Shown one piece after another: positions 8,763 through 18,424 of a stretch of 64,000 nucleotides of DNA (position 1 is its first letter; each line of letters starts with the position of its first letter). Both the position numbers and the translations under genes were made by a program. This DNA comes from Pseudoalteromonas luteoviolacea (GTDB lineage Bacteria; Pseudomonadota; Gammaproteobacteria; Enterobacterales; Alteromonadaceae): the NCBI RefSeq assembly GCF_001696455.1, contig NZ_MAUJ01000001.1:1426001-1490000 (forward strand). The letters are read 5' to 3'. The notes beneath the pieces are model-generated. The model was not told the DNA's origin, searched no databases, and saw nothing but the letters and a program-made list of their open reading frames with translations.

Positions 8763-10316
8763 TTACTCTTTAAACAAGCGGTTTTCTAACTCGCTATTGG
8801 GTGGACAAACAAGCTTTAGAGCCTGCTTAAAATCGGCATTAGAAAGCACACGCCCATGGTGTGATGACACATACTTTTGCACATCAATTCCAACAGAGTG
8901 CACCTTCTGTTCGAGCGTTTCAGAGCGATAATACACATCGCGACTTGGCCAGCTGTTTGGCGAATGAAACCCATGCTCAAAACTGCTCCCGAACATATCT
9001 TCTGCAAATAGCACTTTATACTCTGCCAAGTAAACGACCAAGTTATGATCAGCATGACTACTTGGGACATCAAAAACTTGGATTTTACCATTAGCCAACT
9101 GCATGGCATCCTGAATAAAAGTCAGGTTTTCTGGGGAAATTGCCGAATGACTAGTACGCACAGCCTCAACATGCTCAGGTAAAAGCAGCAATTGAGCCCC
9201 ATGCTCAATGACGTCTTGAAGCCCGATTAAATGGTCATCATGGTGGTGTGTAACAATAAAATGAGATACGGGTTTATCGCCCCCCGTAAATTGATGCAAG
9301 TGTGCCAGACGTTGCTTCCAAGAAAATACATCATTGGGCATTTGCCAAGAGCCCATAGAAACATATGACTCTCCGATATCTGCAAATAGGGTAAACCCCC
9401 AGTCTTGCCCTACTAAAAAAACGCCCTCAGCGACTTGCTTCACACTGGGTTTAGCAAAATCTAAAAAGTTGAATGAACGCTTAGGTTTGTATTTTTCTGG
9501 TATCAATGTGAGCGAGTCATTTGCCAAGTCTGCCGTCAACTTGCGTGATGTCACATGTTTATTAGGGTGTTGATCAGTGCTCACCATTGTTTGATAAGCC
9601 CATACAATGCCTTGACTACTTCGAGTATGATTAAGAAAATCGAACCGTGTTTTTGAGTTATCTTTTTTGTGCACGACTCTCGATAATAGGCCCGTTGAGG
9701 TATCAAAGAACATCGTTTGTTGAATATTGTTCTTATTCATTCCGAGCACATTATGCGCCCTCCCTTTAATAAACATCGTACCCAAGTGCTTGATTTGTAA
9801 TTTTGACTCAGCTAAGGCTTTAACAATTAAGGGGTCTACCGTCTGCTCCATCCCGAGTGAGACTGAATCCCAACTTATTCGCGTGGTTTGTTGAATTGTC
9901 TGCAAACAGTGGTCAATGTTGTAGCCCTTTCCTTCTCCAAACCGCCTATCAACGGCCGTCATATCATAATATCCATAATTACCAATTAAGTTTTGGTCAC
10001 TGCGCTTAAATACTTTTCTCTTAGATGTATAGTCAATTTGTAATTGTTGCTGATATTTATGCAGCTGAATGCCATGTGCACCATGCGCTGCAAACCCGCT
10101 TTGACCTTCAGAAAATCGATATAATTGCTCTTCAATTTGCAACCGCTCAAGCGACATCAACGCTTCTCCCCCATAAGCTTCAACGGCCCGTTTTACTATT
10201 TTATCAACAGTTTCGTCAGCCGCGGCCCCGTGACAGTGAAAAGCCAAAACACTGCCTAAGAGGTATGAAATTACCCTCTGCTTTTTGGCAAAATGAAATT
10301 GAAAAAAAATACACAT
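8763..10316 (-). CDS. Exported metallo-beta-lactamase-fold hydrolase
   Basis: The 517-residue product is taken from the ATG at 10316, which has AAGGAG eight bases upstream; the longer TTG start at 10340 has none. A signal peptide covers about residues 1-30. The N-terminal half (to about residue 300) is a beta-rich domain of unknown type. The C-terminal half is a metallo-beta-lactamase fold with zinc ligands in THHHDDH, a later His in SSHADHNL, the Asp in FAEDMFG and a final His in SSHHGRVL. The fold covers hydrolases of esters, lactones and thioesters. It lies divergent from the CadC-like regulator at 10517, a likely regulator-target pair. The substrate is unknown. Confidence 0.85.
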   Translation of the reverse strand: MCIFFQFHFAKKQRVISYLLGSVLAFHCHGAAADETVDKIVKRAVEAYGGEALMSLERLQIEEQLYRFSEGQSGFAAHGAHGIQLHKYQQQLQIDYTSKRKVFKRSDQNLIGNYGYYDMTAVDRRFGEGKGYNIDHCLQTIQQTTRISWDSVSLGMEQTVDPLIVKALAESKLQIKHLGTMFIKGRAHNVLGMNKNNIQQTMFFDTSTGLLSRVVHKKDNSKTRFDFLNHTRSSQGIVWAYQTMVSTDQHPNKHVTSRKLTADLANDSLTLIPEKYKPKRSFNFLDFAKPSVKQVAEGVFLVGQDWGFTLFADIGESYVSMGSWQMPNDVFSWKQRLAHLHQFTGGDKPVSHFIVTHHHDDHLIGLQDVIEHGAQLLLLPEHVEAVRTSHSAISPENLTFIQDAMQLANGKIQVFDVPSSHADHNLVVYLAEYKVLFAEDMFGSSFEHGFHSPNSWPSRDVYYRSETLEQKVHSVGIDVQKYVSSHHGRVLSNADFKQALKLVCPPNSELENRLFKE

Positions 10317-10516
10317 CGTGTGACTCCTTAACTTGTGCAAAATCAGAGTCTCTACTTTGTGTAAAGCTACCTAGAGTACAACAATGGGGGACTGATGAAA
10401 TCATGATTAATAGCTGATATCTATACTTTACAAAGAGTTATAATACTTAATGGCACTCGACATCCGCTGAACATATCCATATACTCAGGCTTATTCCTTG
10501 CAGCAATATTTAATCT

Positions 10517-12622
10517 ATGACCTTACCTCTGCGTTTTATCATCGATGGCTACCTGATAGATATGTCTCGTTCAGAGGTGACGGGTAAAGCAGGTAGCATT
10601 AAAGTAGAACCCAAGGTACTTCAAGTCTTACTTTTGCTCGCTCAAAACGCACAGCAAGTCGTCAGTCACCAACAGATTATGGAGCAGGTTTGGCAAGGTT
10701 CAGAAGTGGTACCCAATGCCCTGCAACGGTGTATAGCGAGGTTGCGTAAAGTACTTGATGATGATGCTAAATCACCACGTATTATTGCGACTCACCCTAA
10801 AATTGGCTATCGGCTTATGGTTGATGTGCAATGGCAGCAAGAACAACCGAAGCAACGTGCAGTAATCAACAACCCACGAGAATTAAAAGGGCGCTGGAAA
10901 TGGATAGCTCTTGTGGTTTTGTTCATGACATTCGGGCTGTTTTTCGCTGTGTTCACCACCTCCTTAGAACCAAAAATAAAATCAATAAAAACAATAACTC
11001 ACACTGATTCTTTTGAAAGTGAAGTCTCATACAGTCCCAATGGGCAGTACATTGTATTTAACCGTCAAACCCAGTCGTGTTACAGCCATATTTGGGCCAA
11101 AAATTTAAAAACGGGGATTGAATCTAGACTGAGCGAACAAGCAGGGTTTTATAGAGACACTCGATTTACTTTTGATGGCCGAAGTATCATTTTTACACAG
11201 CAAAAAAACTGTGACCAAAAGGCGAGAGAGTTTGAGCCCCAAAGCGCAAACTGTTGGCAGATCAATAGCCTAGATTTTGCAGCTTCATTAAGCTCTCCAC
11301 AACCCGCTGCGGTGCGCTACCAATGTCAAAATCAGTCGATTTCGCGTCCAATTGCACTGCCAAACCACCAATATGCTTTTTTGCAAACAGAACACGGCAA
11401 CTCAGGGTTAATTCATTACAACGCACTAAATCAACAAAGCGACATTTTATTCGCGCCCTCGGCTCTTTCCATTTATAGCTATGACTATTCTCCTGTTCAG
11501 TCGCAATATGCAGTCATTGGTTTTAATCCTGATTCTGAGCATGTGTTGAGCATACTGAATGAGCAAGGTAGAGTTTTGCAGCAACATATCGTTACTCTTC
11601 AAAAGACTATTCTTCCTCTGGCACAGTTTGAAATTCGTTATTCAAATGAGGGAGATGCCTTATTGGCCGTGAATGACGGCACTTTGTATCACTTGAATCT
11701 GAACGGTGAGCTTAGCGAATATAAACCACTGCTGCAAAACATAATAAGTGTCGACAAGCACCCTAAAAATGCGCAAGTCATTGCTATTACTGGGTACAAA
11801 GATACGGATATAGCCAATGTGCCAATTTATACAGAACACAATACCCCAATACAATCCGGGATCAATCAGAGTGTGCAGCCATACAAAAGCTTTGCACGCA
11901 CAAAAAGCGCCGAAAAATCTGCAAAATTTCAGCCCTTCGGCGACCTGATTGCTTTTATCTCAGAAAGAAGTGGTAATGATGAAGTCTGGCTATGGGATGG
12001 CGCGCAGGCAACACAGTTAAGTGACTTTGCGAATAATAGCCGTATTGAGCAACTCACTTGGTCTCCTGATGGCAAGCAAATCGCCGTGGTGAGCAATGGG
12101 TTACTCAAATTAACCGATTTAGACGGAAACACACAAAGCTTCAATGCTCCCGTTCTGTTGGAGAAAGTTGCTGGCTGGCACCAAAATTCGAGCTTACTGG
12201 TCACTGCAACAGCGGCAAATGCTCGCGCTTTGTGGGCTCTAGATTTAAAGACATTGCAATTCACCCCTCTCCCAATTGAGGGGGTTAGCAATACATGGTC
12301 TACGAGCCACACTCTGTATTTTAGCCACTTAAACGGCAAAGTGTTTCGCGTTTCTCTACCAATTGACTCTCAAGCTCCCGAATACATGTCCGCTTTAAAT
12401 GGTAAAAGCTTAGTGCTATCTCAGAACAAGTTTTATAGCTATGACCCAACCTCAAGGTACCTATCTATGTACAATCTGGAAGGTGAGCTTATAAAACAAA
12501 TACGCCCGCTTAAACCGTTCGCATGGAAACTATCAGACGTCAAAGGTCAACATATGCTCTTAGAGCAAGTAATTGAAGTCAACCAAGATATCATTGAGCT
12601 AGAGCTGTCTTATGACCATTAG
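10517..12622 (+). CDS. CadC/ToxR-like membrane regulator with periplasmic beta-propeller
   Basis: The 701-residue protein has an OmpR-type winged helix at about residues 15-100 (VEPKVLQVLLLLAQNA, then VVSHQQIMEQVW and HPKIGYRLM), a single membrane helix at about 129-149, and a large C-terminal sensor region with TolB/WD40-like repeats (VSYSPNGQYIVF, RFTFDGRSIIF, FQPFGDLIAFISERSG, LTWSPDGKQIAVV). This is the layout of CadC-type one-component regulators that sense a periplasmic signal and bind DNA while membrane-bound. It lies divergent from the metallo-beta-lactamase-fold gene with a 200-base shared promoter region. The signal is unknown. Confidence 0.88.
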   Translation: MTLPLRFIIDGYLIDMSRSEVTGKAGSIKVEPKVLQVLLLLAQNAQQVVSHQQIMEQVWQGSEVVPNALQRCIARLRKVLDDDAKSPRIIATHPKIGYRLMVDVQWQQEQPKQRAVINNPRELKGRWKWIALVVLFMTFGLFFAVFTTSLEPKIKSIKTITHTDSFESEVSYSPNGQYIVFNRQTQSCYSHIWAKNLKTGIESRLSEQAGFYRDTRFTFDGRSIIFTQQKNCDQKAREFEPQSANCWQINSLDFAASLSSPQPAAVRYQCQNQSISRPIALPNHQYAFLQTEHGNSGLIHYNALNQQSDILFAPSALSIYSYDYSPVQSQYAVIGFNPDSEHVLSILNEQGRVLQQHIVTLQKTILPLAQFEIRYSNEGDALLAVNDGTLYHLNLNGELSEYKPLLQNIISVDKHPKNAQVIAITGYKDTDIANVPIYTEHNTPIQSGINQSVQPYKSFARTKSAEKSAKFQPFGDLIAFISERSGNDEVWLWDGAQATQLSDFANNSRIEQLTWSPDGKQIAVVSNGLLKLTDLDGNTQSFNAPVLLEKVAGWHQNSSLLVTATAANARALWALDLKTLQFTPLPIEGVSNTWSTSHTLYFSHLNGKVFRVSLPIDSQAPEYMSALNGKSLVLSQNKFYSYDPTSRYLSMYNLEGELIKQIRPLKPFAWKLSDVKGQHMLLEQVIEVNQDIIELELSYDH

Positions 12623-12697
12623 CTCAATTCAGCTTCTCGAACTTTTAAAAAAGTACATGGCTTAATTTTTTGCACTTCCTACTGCCTAGACTCGCAA

Positions 12698-13006
12698 TTA
12701 GAGCTCTCTTACTGACGTATTTCCTTCAAAATAAATGACACACTCAGCTTGTATGTTATGTTTGCTTCGTTGCGTTTCACACTCTTCAAGTGCTCTTTTA
12801 TTTGCAAGCTTTTGGGTTGGAAAACCGTAACTAAACCCACTTCCCCAAACGCCATTGTCATCAAGCGCAGCTGCATATGCCTTTTTGGCAGAGCTGCAAG
12901 ACAGGTATTTTTCAACGTCTACTTCAAACTCACTGACATCTAAAAAGGAGCCAGTGCTACAGGCAGTCAATAAGCTGATAGAAAATAAACTCACAAATAA
13001 CTTCAT
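12698..13006 (-). CDS. Small lipoprotein of unknown function
   Basis: Taken from the ATG at 13006 (102 residues), which starts directly on the signal sequence and has AGGA upstream; a longer in-frame start at 13030 adds eight residues. The lipobox is LLTAC, so the mature protein is probably an outer-membrane lipoprotein. The mature part has AKKAYAAALDD and ANKRALEECETQ, and three cysteines (CSSAK, CETQ, CVIYF). The pattern resembles small DUF4189-like proteins, but I would not assign the family. It is convergent with the CadC-like regulator gene. Confidence 0.75.
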   Translation of the reverse strand: MKLFVSLFSISLLTACSTGSFLDVSEFEVDVEKYLSCSSAKKAYAAALDDNGVWGSGFSYGFPTQKLANKRALEECETQRSKHNIQAECVIYFEGNTSVREL

Positions 13007-13088
13007 AGTATATTTATTCCTAAGTGGCATCGAACACTGTCAACCATGCACCTTTGGTAACCTGAGACAATGTGTTCAAATTTACATG

Positions 13089-13448
13089 TTACATTATTAG
13101 GTACAATATACCAACCGCAACAATTAATGTTAAGGCCAAGAACACCGCTACGCCATTCGAGCCATGTAGTTTTGGGCTGACTAACTTGTGAACAGTAACC
13201 CCATCAGGCGCCATTTTATGCGCTTTTACAGCTGCACCTTTTGATTTGTACTCTGGCTTCTCAATGCTAATGATTAGCTCCGTACCAACTTTATGCACGT
13301 TTCTATCATACCCCTCTATATCTTTTAGAGGTAAAAACCCATGCCTTTGCGCCCCAAAATCTACGAACGCAGCCTCTAATGTGGGCTCAATACGCGTGAT
13401 TTGCGCTTGAAAATAGTTACCTTTCACGAACAAGTCTACTGAACTCAA
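13089..13448 (-). CDS. RNase E/G-type S1 domain with C-terminal membrane anchor
   Basis: This 119-residue protein starts at a TTG at 13448 with AAGGAG five bases upstream. Residues 6-70 closely match the S1 domain of RNase E/G, with the hallmarks ITRIEPTLEAAFVDFGAQRH and GFLPLKDIEG. The catalytic RNase domains are absent. The C-terminal 20 residues form one membrane helix (about 98-118). RNase E S1 binds RNA, so the protein may bind RNA at the inner membrane face. It has no proven role. It is separated from the lipoprotein gene downstream by about 80 bases. Confidence 0.8.
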   Translation of the reverse strand: MSSVDLFVKGNYFQAQITRIEPTLEAAFVDFGAQRHGFLPLKDIEGYDRNVHKVGTELIISIEKPEYKSKGAAVKAHKMAPDGVTVHKLVSPKLHGSNGVAVFLALTLIVAVGILYLIM

Positions 13449-13789
13449 TTTTGCTCCTTATCTAAAATTTCCTATGAAAAACAATAACGATAACACTGAG
13501 TAAGCAAACTGTGAACTCAAATTGAGTTAACGTAATTCGCTTATTTAGCATTTTCTATTTCATATAAGAAGTGCTCTAAGACCGTTTTGCTGTAAGATAA
13601 TTTAGCGACCTCCTCATTGACCTATTTAATTTGGTCATGCAACAAGTCGATAAGCTCATCACAAGGTTCAAATACGTGCTGGTCGCCTCTAATGCAAAGC
13701 AAGGCTCGCTCACAAGTGACCTCGAAAAGAAAAAATGCCAGCTACAAGCTGGCATTTTTAACTTTTGCAATGTGAGTCATTATATTTAG
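13449..13789. other. Intergenic stretch holding a terminator
   Basis: About 340 bases between the S1-domain gene and the S9 peptidase gene. Apart from the hairpin at 13731-13759 I see no gene; a 64-codon minus frame overlaps the hairpin and is rejected. Confidence 0.5.
13731..13759 (-). terminator. Intrinsic terminator of the S9 peptidase gene
   Basis: A 12-base arm AAAAATGCCAGC (13731-13742), loop TACAA and perfect complementary arm GCTGGCATTTTT (13748-13759). A-run and T-run flank both sides, so it can act in both directions. It lies about 30 bases after the peptidase stop codon. Confidence 0.88.
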
Positions 13790-15694
13790 TTACAGTGTCT
13801 CATCTAACCATTTAAAGAACTCACGTTGCCAAACAATGCCATTTTGTGGTGTCAGTACCCAGTGGTTTTCTTCTGGGAAGTATAAGAAACGGCTCTTGAG
13901 TCCACGTAATTTAGCTGCTTGGAACGCCTGAATGCCCTGCCCTAGCGGCACACGATAGTCTTTACCGCCATGGATCACAAACATAGGAGAATCCCATTTA
14001 TCAACAAAATTCACCGGGTTAAACTCAGAGTAAGCTTTGCTTGCAGCTACATTGTCTTTTTCCCAGTACGCGCCACCTAAATCATGGTTAACAAAGAATA
14101 CCTCTTCTGTCGTGCCATACATGCTGCGCGTATCGAAAATACCGCAATGTGAGATAAAGGTTTTAAAACGCCCTTCATGATTACCAGCTAAATAAAACGC
14201 TGAATAGCCACCAAAACTTGCACCAATTGCGCCAATGCGTTTCTTATCGACATATGACTCTTTTGCAATATCGTCAATTGCATCAAGGTAGTCTTGCATC
14301 GCTTTGCCACCCCAGTCCTTACTGATGTCCTCATTCCACTTAACACCATGGCCCGGCATACCTCTGCGGTTTGGTGCGACCACAATATAACCTTTCGATG
14401 CCATTACTTGGAAGTTCCAACGGAAAGAGTAAAATTGCGATAGCGAAGATTGCGGTCCGCCTTGAAGGTATAACAAAGTTGGGTACTTTTTGCGCTTGTC
14501 AAAGTTAGGCGGATAGATAACCCAACTCAGCATGTTTTGACCATCTTTCGTCTCAACCATGCGCTTTTCTACTTTTGGTAGATCCAAGTTTGCATAAAAC
14601 GCCTCGTTAACCTTGGTTAACGCAACCATCTTTTTGCTGCGAAGATTCAACTTAAAGATTTCCTTCGCTTTATTCATGCTGTTACGAGTAACAATCAACT
14701 GTCCATTAAGTGCAGCAACGATACCATTGACATCAAATTGCCCTTTCGTCAGCTGCTTGATTTTAGGCTTCGCTTTAGACCTTGTATTAACTGCGACTTG
14801 AAATAGCTGAATGGTGCCGCCTGTGGGTGCCACAAAGTAGATATGCTTACCATCGTGGCTCCATTTAAAGCTATAAACAGTGCCATCCCAATGTTCAGTC
14901 AAGTTTACTTTGTTGTTATTCGCCAAAACAATGATGTCATTCTTATCGGCTTCATAGCCTGGTTCATCCATTTGGAGCCAAGCAAGTTCACCTTTAGGAG
15001 AAAACGCAGGGCTTTTGTCATAACCTAGATTGCTTTTAGTTATGTTGGTTGTTTTTTTATCAGCCAGATTATAACGATAAATATCTGTGTTTGTGCTCTT
15101 TACATAATCAACACCCGTTAATTTCTTAGAGACGTAATAAATATTTTCGCCTTTAGGCCCCCAAATATAATCCTCTGAGCCACCAAAAGGTGAAGTCGGG
15201 CTATCAAAAGGCTTACCTTCCATGATATCGACTTTGGCTTCCGTTTTTAAATCTTGGTAAAACACATGCTTAACGCTGCCATCTTTCCATGTGTCCCAGT
15301 GTCGATAATTTAAATCATCAAAGACATAGGCGTTTGCACTGCTTAAATCTTCATGCTTATCAGACGCTAAAATAGCATTCATTTGCACTGATTCATGAAA
15401 TAGCTTTTTGCTACCATCAGGAGAGACATTACTGTCTTGAAGCAGCCCTTGATACGCCTCGAGTAGCTGAGCCGACCCGCCTTTTAAGGGCACTTGGTAC
15501 ACTTTGCTAGAAAAGTTATTTTTCTCAACACTCGGTGTCGTTACACGATAAATCACATGGGTATTTTCTTTATTTAGACCCAGCGCACTGACACGCTTAA
15601 CTTGCCATAGTTTTTCAGGGGTCATCACCTCTTTGGCTGACGCGCCCGCACTGACAGCTAGCCCCAAGCTAGCACACAAAAGAATTCGCTTCAT
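13790..15694 (-). CDS. S9-family serine peptidase (prolyl oligopeptidase/acylaminoacyl peptidase type)
   Basis: The 634-residue protein has a signal peptide (residues 1-20, ASAKEV), an N-terminal beta-propeller with TolB-like repeats (KSPAFSPKGELAWL, FKWSHDGKHIYFV), and a C-terminal alpha/beta-hydrolase peptidase domain. The triad is visible: Ser493 in GASFGGYSAF, Asp579 in HGGKDYRVP and His611 in EENHWV. The segment PNRRGMPGHG is typical of dipeptidyl/acylaminoacyl peptidases. It is probably periplasmic and cleaves short peptides, a nutritional role common in marine proteolytic bacteria. Start ATG at 15694 has GGAGG eight bases upstream. It is monocistronic with a strong terminator. Confidence 0.93.
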   Translation of the reverse strand: MKRILLCASLGLAVSAGASAKEVMTPEKLWQVKRVSALGLNKENTHVIYRVTTPSVEKNNFSSKVYQVPLKGGSAQLLEAYQGLLQDSNVSPDGSKKLFHESVQMNAILASDKHEDLSSANAYVFDDLNYRHWDTWKDGSVKHVFYQDLKTEAKVDIMEGKPFDSPTSPFGGSEDYIWGPKGENIYYVSKKLTGVDYVKSTNTDIYRYNLADKKTTNITKSNLGYDKSPAFSPKGELAWLQMDEPGYEADKNDIIVLANNNKVNLTEHWDGTVYSFKWSHDGKHIYFVAPTGGTIQLFQVAVNTRSKAKPKIKQLTKGQFDVNGIVAALNGQLIVTRNSMNKAKEIFKLNLRSKKMVALTKVNEAFYANLDLPKVEKRMVETKDGQNMLSWVIYPPNFDKRKKYPTLLYLQGGPQSSLSQFYSFRWNFQVMASKGYIVVAPNRRGMPGHGVKWNEDISKDWGGKAMQDYLDAIDDIAKESYVDKKRIGAIGASFGGYSAFYLAGNHEGRFKTFISHCGIFDTRSMYGTTEEVFFVNHDLGGAYWEKDNVAASKAYSEFNPVNFVDKWDSPMFVIHGGKDYRVPLGQGIQAFQAAKLRGLKSRFLYFPEENHWVLTPQNGIVWQREFFKWLDETL

Positions 15695-16305
15695 CGCGAA
15701 ATGCCTCCAAAAATAAAAACCCGTCTAGACTACATAAATAAACAAGAACTTAAAAGGCATCAATGTCAGATTATTGTTATCAATCAACCTCTAACTCATT
15801 CATTATTAAACGTAAATATCAAATAAACGCGCCGAAAAGTAGAATACTGATTTGCCATTCTCACACTTATAACTATTCAAAAATGATTAAATTAGTTAAA
15901 AACTTAGGAAAATCAGTAAACTATGAATGTATTAAGCACTAGATTGTTGTTAGGAAATAAGACTTATAACTGTAAAATAATCAATGATGTGAACACACCT
16001 TGCTTTTTATCGCCTTGATAACTCACTCTGCACCTATGGCCATCGTTAATCTTCAAGAACTAAAGTACCCGGCTTACAATACCTCATCTTCAGCCCTCTA
16101 ACCCTAAGCGCTCTTTTATTCAGCCTATAGCTTGATACTCGCCTACTTTGCAAACCTTGTAAAAACTGTAAAATCCAATTGATATTGGACTCGTTCATAT
16201 AACATGGGGATTTATTAAAGCTGGGTTAGGCGTTGCCTAACTTAATTGAATTGGGCCCAGTACAGACTCCACTTGGGCAGTGAAAGGCGTTTTTCGAAGC
16301 GGTCT
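15695..16305. other. Intergenic stretch, about 610 bases
   Basis: No gene is recognised. It holds the upstream region of the S9 peptidase and, at 16225-16241, a small perfect inverted repeat GTTAGGC/GCCTAAC with a 3-base loop downstream of the 121-residue protein gene; no T-run follows. Confidence 0.4.
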
Positions 16306-16671
16306 TTATACATGTCGAGCACTTTTGAAGCTTTCAAATCTTTTGCTCCAGTTACCGTCATTTTCAGCTTCACAAGCCTCTTCAGTATCAAATAAAATAC
16401 GCTTTTTGATACCCTTTACTTTGATATCAAAGGTCAATAATTTTTTTTCAATTGTTCCCTTCAGCTGCTCGCCTTTATTGTCATCTAAGGCTTTTTGTAG
16501 GTGCTCTTTATTATTGAAAACACAGACGATTGATAAACTCTCTGGAAAATGTTGATAGTTGACTATATGGGTTAACCACTGAAACCCTTCATACGCTTCT
16601 AGTGCGTCTTCACATGCTTCAGTTAAAGCTGAAACAATGTTTTTCTCTAATTTCTTATCTGATTTTCTCAT
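16306..16671 (-). CDS. Conserved small protein (often labelled 'Fis family')
   Basis: This 121-residue cytosolic protein starts MRKSDKKLEKN and contains EGFQWLTHIVNY, SLSIVCVFNN and LFDTEEACEAENDGNWSKR. From memory this pattern matches a family widespread in Shewanella, Vibrio and Pseudoalteromonas that databases often label as a Fis-family regulator. I see no Fis-type helix-turn-helix, so that label is doubtful. The function is unknown. It stands alone. Confidence 0.65.
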   Translation of the reverse strand: MRKSDKKLEKNIVSALTEACEDALEAYEGFQWLTHIVNYQHFPESLSIVCVFNNKEHLQKALDDNKGEQLKGTIEKKLLTFDIKVKGIKKRILFDTEEACEAENDGNWSKRFESFKSARHV

Positions 16672-16930
16672 GGTGTTTCAGTAACACGCCCCGCTAAAGA
16701 CACATTTTGCATGCCTCTAAATTACTATAATTGGATAACTTTACGACGCCCTGTAAAGGTTTAATATCCTCAAGGACGAAGAAGGTTTTCGACGCCAACA
16801 CATTCCTTAATATTGCAGATAAAGAGTCAGCTCAACAAGCATGTATCTCTATACGGTGATGACCTACACAACAGGTTATATCCCAAAAGCAAAAGAGTGG
16901 CTGCCTGACTCTCAATAGTATCTACATCAA

Positions 16931-17299
16931 TTACAGTATGGTTATGTACTGTACTTTGCAATAAGAGGGGCTTGGAAAGTCTACCGTGTCGTCAAACGTA
17001 ATTCTAACTCTTTTACTTGCCATCTTGGCTGCAAGCACCATCGAAATTGCTGTGTCATTGCCATCAGGAATCGTAATTGAGTAACCGCCCCCATGAATGT
17101 AACAACTTGGTTTTGGCTGCCCCGGATCTGCTTTCAAAGTAAACCAAGTATGCTTTTTCCAAGAAGGTGCTAACGTATTTGAGGCTTCATGATATCTGAT
17201 TTCACCTATTTCACCTATCAGGTCGAATCTATTTGCATTGGCTAAAGCATGACTACTCACCACTAGCAGCAATAATACAAATAACATTTTTAACTTCAT
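16931..17299 (-). CDS. Small secreted protein of unknown function
   Basis: The 122-residue product has a strong signal peptide (about residues 1-20, SHALANAN). The mature part is beta-rich, with two cysteines (PSCYIHGGG and PSYCKVQYI) near conserved-looking positions, which fits a periplasmic or secreted small beta protein. Start ATG at 17299 has GAGGGA upstream. I recognise no family. Confidence 0.65.
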   Translation of the reverse strand: MKLKMLFVLLLLVVSSHALANANRFDLIGEIGEIRYHEASNTLAPSWKKHTWFTLKADPGQPKPSCYIHGGGYSITIPDGNDTAISMVLAAKMASKRVRITFDDTVDFPSPSYCKVQYITIL

Positions 17300-17858
17300 T
17301 AATTATCCCTCGAAAGAGTTTATTTTTTATGTGTCGAATAATAATAAATAATACAATGAAAGCCAATACGTTTCGATAGCCTTATGGCTGTTTATATTAA
17401 AAATATTGAGAGTTAAATTAATAAGCCAGTGAATAAAACTTCAAATTTAAATTCAAGTTAAATATGAGTAAAAATTAAGCAAAAAACATTCTCGCTCAAT
17501 CACATCAGCCAGATACTTTAAAATATAACACTTTTATATAAGAGGGTTAGCCAATTTGATAGCAATTTAAATACCAGTACGTTTGTCTAACTTTGCAAGT
17601 ACCTTAGCAGCCCTATGACACTACTATGTTTGTACAACAGGTCTCCCCTTTCCAACTAAGTCTGGGCTTATAAAACCTTCATATACAGTGGATTAAATTC
17701 CATCTTTGTGTGACATAAAGTTACTTTTTATATCAATGGATATAACAAGGCCTTGCAGAGATACCTCGGTAATTTTGACGTGTTTCTTTGAGGCCCTGAC
17801 ACGGTGGAGCTTCTAGCCGACCCAGTTAACACATTCTGGGCCGTCTCAATCTGATTAA
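17300..17858. other. Intergenic stretch, about 560 bases
   Basis: AT-rich DNA with no acceptable gene. Near 17821-17840 a short CCCAG/CTGGG hairpin lies just downstream of the 111-residue membrane protein gene, without a T-run. I looked for integron attC-type sites and found none that hold up. Confidence 0.4.
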
Positions 17859-18194
17859 TTAAGCACCGGTATAGTTATATATCGCCGCGGCCTGCGTAGC
17901 ATAAAAAATGCTTGGAGTAAGGATTATCGAACCTAACATAAACACCTTTGTGAGTGTTTTATTGTTTTTATTTCGAACAAACTTTAGTCCACACGTTGCT
18001 ACGACAAGTATTGGGAATAAGTAATGAAATTTAATAAGGGCAGTTAAAACAAAAAGCTGCTGAACTTCTGAAAGCGTAGGCAAATTGTAGAGCGATGCCA
18101 TCAAAGGAGCACCTATAAAACCTCCCAGAACAATTGTGGTGATATATAGGATGATAATGAACCACCACGGTGTGGTTTCTATGAATTTGATCAT
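17859..18194 (-). CDS. Small membrane protein of unknown function
   Basis: The 111-residue protein has about three predicted membrane helices (WWFIIILYITTIVLGGFI, LTALIKFHYLFPILVVATC and VFMLGSIILTPSIFYAT), with a short basic loop FVRNKNNK between the second and third. No family is recognised and the ribosome-binding site is weak. It is probably a real inner-membrane protein given its consistent helix pattern and length. Confidence 0.55.
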   Translation of the reverse strand: MIKFIETTPWWFIIILYITTIVLGGFIGAPLMASLYNLPTLSEVQQLFVLTALIKFHYLFPILVVATCGLKFVRNKNNKTLTKVFMLGSIILTPSIFYATQAAAIYNYTGA

Positions 18195-18231
18195 GTTTGA
18201 ATTTACTCTACAACGACGCAGTATGAGGCGT

Positions 18232-18296
18232 ATTACGCTTGGCTAGCACTAGCATTGAATGGGCGTCAGCCAAGCTTTAGACGACCCATTCGTAAT
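18232..18296. repeat. Complex inverted repeat with overlapping helices
   Basis: ATTACG (18232-18237) pairs with CGTAAT (18291-18296); inside, GAATGGGCGTC (18257-18267) pairs with GACGACCCATTC (18280-18291) with one bulged base; and CTTGGCT/AGCCAAG (18238-18244 and 18268-18274) offers a helix crossing the second one. The set could form a pseudoknot or two alternative folds. It lies in the spacer downstream of the broken gene at 18425-18850. Confidence 0.5.
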
Positions 18297-18424
18297 TTCA
18301 GTACCATTTTACAACTTTTATCGCTGCTTGAAACTGTTTATTGATTGGCGAAGCCATAAAGGCACGCTTTTTGATTGAAATTCCCTAGCATATAACAACT
18401 GGTAAATAGCCACTCTATTAGATG

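Noticed and set aside
13576..13770. 64-codon minus-strand frame upstream of the S1-domain gene's neighbour
   Set aside because: It overlaps the strong terminator hairpin of the S9 peptidase gene.
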